From: JBDKJS01 sp039806065
GTDB lineage: Bacteria > Bacteroidota > Bacteroidia > AKYH767-A > 2013-40CM-41-45
Length of the DNA stretch: 17,559 nt
NCBI GenBank assembly: GCA_039806065.1
Contig: JBDKJS010000209.1
Location: forward strand, 1-17,559
Direction of reading: 5' to 3'
Shown: piece by piece, positions 15,141-17,559 of the stretch
Layout of the letters: each line of letters starts with the position of its first letter
How positions within the stretch are numbered: the stretch's first letter is position 1
Position numbers and translations under genes: made by a program
Notes under the pieces: model-generated
The model's input: the letters and a program-made list of their open reading frames with translations, nothing else
The model's database searches: none
Told to the model about the DNA's origin: nothing

Positions 15141-17435
15141 ATGAAAAATTTTCTGTTAGTCATCGCACTCTTTCTACCGGTGACTATATTTGCCCAGTAT
15201 GCTGAAATAAGAGGCTTCGTTTATGAATTTGAGAATACCGAACCAAGCCTGTACACAAGTGTATACATTGAAAATACAAACAATGGCGTTCTCACTAATA
15301 CGGATGGTTTTTTTTCGCTTACCAAATTAACACCTGGTAAATATACGCTCATTATTACTAGTGTAGGATTCGATACGTTAAGAGAAGAAATTACTCTTAA
15401 AGCAGGTGATGTAATTTCGAAAAAGTACTATTTAAAAACCAGCACTCGCATGTTATCAGAGGTGCAGATAGATGCTGAAGCCGAGGAAAAAAAATCGGAA
15501 ACAAGGGTATCGGTAAACAAGGTTTCATCTAAAGAAATAAAATCATTACCCAGTGTTGGCGGAGAACCAGATCTAGCACAATACCTTCAAGTATTACCAG
15601 GAGTAGTTGTTAGTGGCGATCAAGGTGGACAGCTTTACATCAGAGGTGGAACACCCATACAAAACAAAGTGCTATTGGACGGCATGGTCATATACAATCC
15701 CTTTCACAGCATTGGTTTATTTTCAGTTTTTGATGCCGATTTGATTAGAAGTGCCGAAATATATACTGGTGGATTCAACGCACAATATGGTGGGAGAATC
15801 AGTAGTATTATGGACATCACATCACGCGATGGAAATAAAAAAAGGTTTGGTGGAAAAATCAGTGCCAACACATTTACCAGTAAACTCATTCTCGAAGGCC
15901 CACTAGGAAAAAAAGATAGTGAGGGCTATAGTTCCTCTTCATTCCTTGTTAGTGGTAAAACATCCTACCTTGATCAAACAAGCAAAACACTTTATAGCTA
16001 TGTTGATACAAATGGGCTTCCATTTACTTTCAATGACCTATATGCCAAGGCCACTTTCAATGGTAGCAATGGTAGCCGATTCAGCGTGTTTGGCTTTAGC
16101 TTTGACGATGCAGTTAAATATAAAAATGTAGCTGGTTTTAATTGGAACACTATTGGCTGCGGTAGCAAATTTGTACTAGTACCATCTGGAAGCAGCGTGT
16201 TACTAGATGGGAACTTTGCTTTTAGCAAATATAACATTGCCCTTGATGAACAAGACAACCAAGATCGAAAATCTGAAATAAAGAGTTTTAATTTTGGGTT
16301 AAATTTTTCTTATTTCCTTGGCAAAGACGAATTGAATTATGGACTAGAAGTGCAAGGGTTTAGAACAGATTTTAATTTTTACAATGCTGCTAATAAATTT
16401 ATTGAACAAGTTGAAAACACAACTGAGTTAGCTACCTATTTTAAATATAAGAAAATAATAAAACGTGTTATCCTAGAACCTGGTATACGATTAAATTACT
16501 ATGCTTCATTGGCTGAATTTTCGCCTGAACCAAGGCTTGGATTTAAATATAATGTAACAGATAAATTTAGAATAAAAGGATCTGCTGGCTATTACACCCA
16601 AAACCTTCTTAGCACCACCAGTGATAGGGATGTGGTAAATTTGTTCTATGGTTTCCTGAGTGGAACCGATGATGTGCCGGAGACATTTGATGGAAAAGAA
16701 ATTAATTCCAGATTACAAAAAGCTCAGCATGCTATTGGCGGCATTGAATGGGATTTGCCTTTTCATCTAAATCTTAATATTGAGACGTACATTAAAAACT
16801 TCTCTCAATTAACAAACATCAACCGTGATAAAATTTATGACGACAATGAGGTAAATAACACCCAACCAGACCGACTTAAAAAAGATTTTATCATTGAAAA
16901 AGGCAAAGCCACCGGTATTGATTTTGCATTGAAATATGAATATAAAAAACTCTACATCTGGATGGTTTACTCCCTTGCCTATTCCACTCGATTTGATGGC
17001 ATTCGAACCTATTTCCCTCAATTTGACAGAAGGCATAATGCCAATATAGTAGCCAATTATAGCTTTGGTAAAAATAAAAGCTGGGAGGCTGGCCTCAGAT
17101 GGAATTTAGGTTCACCGTTTCCATTTACACTCTCCCAAGGTTACTATGAGCAACTGCAATTCAACAATGGATTGGGAAGTAATTGGTTAAGTCAAAATGG
17201 AAATTTAGCCGTTTACTACGACCAATTGAATAAAGGACGCCTTTCTTACTTCCATCGCCTAGATCTAACCATAAAAAAGTCTATCAAATTTAGTGACAAT
17301 AGTAATCTGGAAATCAATGCTAGTGTTACCAATGCTTACAATAGAGAAAATATTTTTTACAGGGATAGAATTACAGGAGGAAACATTTTTCAACTTCCTA
17401 TACTACCTGCTTTTGGTTTTATATTCAGTTTTTAG
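15141..17435 (+). CDS. TonB-dependent receptor with carboxypeptidase-regulatory-like domain
   Basis: The 764-residue outer-membrane receptor has signal peptide 1-18 (cut likely after IFA). A carboxypeptidase-regulatory-like beta-sandwich lies at about 20-108 (IRGFVYEFENTEPSLYTSVY, TNTDGFFSLTKLTPGKYTL). The plug is at about 120-235, with LPSVGGEPDLAQYLQVLPGVV, GGQLYIRGGTPIQNKVLLDG and GGFNAQYGGRISSIMDI. The beta-barrel follows and ends in the aromatic FGFIFSF typical of outer-membrane barrels. Members of this class import siderophores, sugars or other nutrients through TonB. No SusD-like partner is adjacent, and the DsbA-like neighbour gives no clue, so the substrate is unknown. It is divergent from that gene, and its stop overlaps the stop of the minus-strand gene at the window edge by four bases. 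Confidence 0.92.
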   Translation: MKNFLLVIALFLPVTIFAQYAEIRGFVYEFENTEPSLYTSVYIENTNNGVLTNTDGFFSLTKLTPGKYTLIITSVGFDTLREEITLKAGDVISKKYYLKTSTRMLSEVQIDAEAEEKKSETRVSVNKVSSKEIKSLPSVGGEPDLAQYLQVLPGVVVSGDQGGQLYIRGGTPIQNKVLLDGMVIYNPFHSIGLFSVFDADLIRSAEIYTGGFNAQYGGRISSIMDITSRDGNKKRFGGKISANTFTSKLILEGPLGKKDSEGYSSSSFLVSGKTSYLDQTSKTLYSYVDTNGLPFTFNDLYAKATFNGSNGSRFSVFGFSFDDAVKYKNVAGFNWNTIGCGSKFVLVPSGSSVLLDGNFAFSKYNIALDEQDNQDRKSEIKSFNFGLNFSYFLGKDELNYGLEVQGFRTDFNFYNAANKFIEQVENTTELATYFKYKKIIKRVILEPGIRLNYYASLAEFSPEPRLGFKYNVTDKFRIKGSAGYYTQNLLSTTSDRDVVNLFYGFLSGTDDVPETFDGKEINSRLQKAQHAIGGIEWDLPFHLNLNIETYIKNFSQLTNINRDKIYDDNEVNNTQPDRLKKDFIIEKGKATGIDFALKYEYKKLYIWMVYSLAYSTRFDGIRTYFPQFDRRHNANIVANYSFGKNKSWEAGLRWNLGSPFPFTLSQGYYEQLQFNNGLGSNWLSQNGNLAVYYDQLNKGRLSYFHRLDLTIKKSIKFSDNSNLEINASVTNAYNRENIFYRDRITGGNIFQLPILPAFGFIFSF

Positions 17436-17559
17436 TTGCTAAGTTTTACCACTTTAGTGGAGTATTGCTGGTTGTTTAATTCAACAACCAAGTAGTAAAT
17501 GCCTGGAGCTAGAAATTCCAAATTTAGGGTTGAAGTTTGTAGTTTAGTCAGTAGTAATA
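17432..17559 (-). CDS. T9SS type A sorting domain protein, C-terminal end only
   Basis: Read on the minus strand, the last 41 codons before the TAA at 17434-17432 encode LAPGIYYLVVE followed by QQYSTKVVKLSN. This is the closing strand pair of a T9SS type A C-terminal domain (the G-x-Y-x-L/V and K-V-V-K motifs). The rest of the gene lies beyond the right edge, so the enzymatic or adhesive part is unknown. The stop overlaps the TonB receptor stop by four bases. Confidence 0.75.
   Translation of the reverse strand, partial: LLLTKLQTSTLNLEFLAPGIYYLVVELNNQQYSTKVVKLSN

Noticed and set aside
15998..16258. Minus-strand open frame of 86 codons inside the TonB receptor
   Set aside because: Antisense shadow of a clear receptor gene with no independent promoter or recognisable domain.
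1..17559. CRISPR arrays, insertion sequences, tRNA or rRNA genes
   Set aside because: No regularly spaced direct repeats, transposase motifs, terminal inverted repeats or structured RNA genes other than the riboswitch were seen.

Overview
The window looks like a chromosomal segment from a Bacteroidota bacterium, most likely a free-living or environmental Chitinophagia/Sphingobacteriia-type lineage. The evidence is low-GC, A-rich sequence upstream of starts, no clear Shine-Dalgarno sites, repeated TAnnTTTG promoter elements (the Bacteroidota -7 box), four proteins ending in type IX secretion (T9SS) type A sorting domains, two TonB-dependent receptors and a lipoprotein with a Bacteroidota-style acidic tail after the lipobox. 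I cannot name a species.

Layout, left to right. (1) 1-1422: 3' part of a large secreted adhesin-like protein with alternating Ig-like modules, an Fn3-like domain and a T9SS tail. (2) 1470-3512: hemF (oxygen-dependent coproporphyrinogen III oxidase) followed with zero spacing by a FemAB/GNAT-like acyltransferase. (3) 3539-7406: a vitamin B12 uptake locus. It has a promoter, a cobalamin riboswitch with a terminator-like hairpin, a BtuB-like TonB receptor, a BtuG-like surface beta-propeller lipoprotein, a small DUF6580-like membrane protein that also has its own promoter, and a strong intrinsic terminator. (4) 7407-7668: a gene-free stretch that begins with two related mini-hairpins. (5) 7669-10335: a T9SS-exported protein with seven tandem repeats predicted to form a seven-bladed propeller. 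(6) 10376-12240: rpe, convergent with and overlapping a lysine-ketoglutarate reductase/saccharopine dehydrogenase-like gene on the minus strand. (7) 12453-14384: a secreted M43-type (pappalysin/cytophagalysin-like) metalloprotease with Fn3, PPC and T9SS domains. It is preceded by a promoter overlapping a perfect palindrome and followed by a shared terminator. (8) 14434-15078 (minus) and 15141-17435 (plus): a DsbA/FrnE-like protein diverging from a carboxypeptidase-regulatory-domain TonB receptor. (9) 17432-17559 (minus): the last codons of another T9SS-sorted protein.

The most coherent system is the B12 locus. The riboswitch would switch off btuB and btuG when cobalamin is plentiful. BtuG would capture B12 at the cell surface and BtuB would import it across the outer membrane with TonB energy. 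The DUF6580-like protein is a candidate for the inner-membrane step, since no btuCDF is present here. I found no tRNA, rRNA, CRISPR array, insertion sequence or integration site. Most of the window is ordinary core and secretory content for the phylum; no wholly new system is demonstrated. The best leads are the DUF6580-like candidate permease and the likely leaderless promoter architecture.
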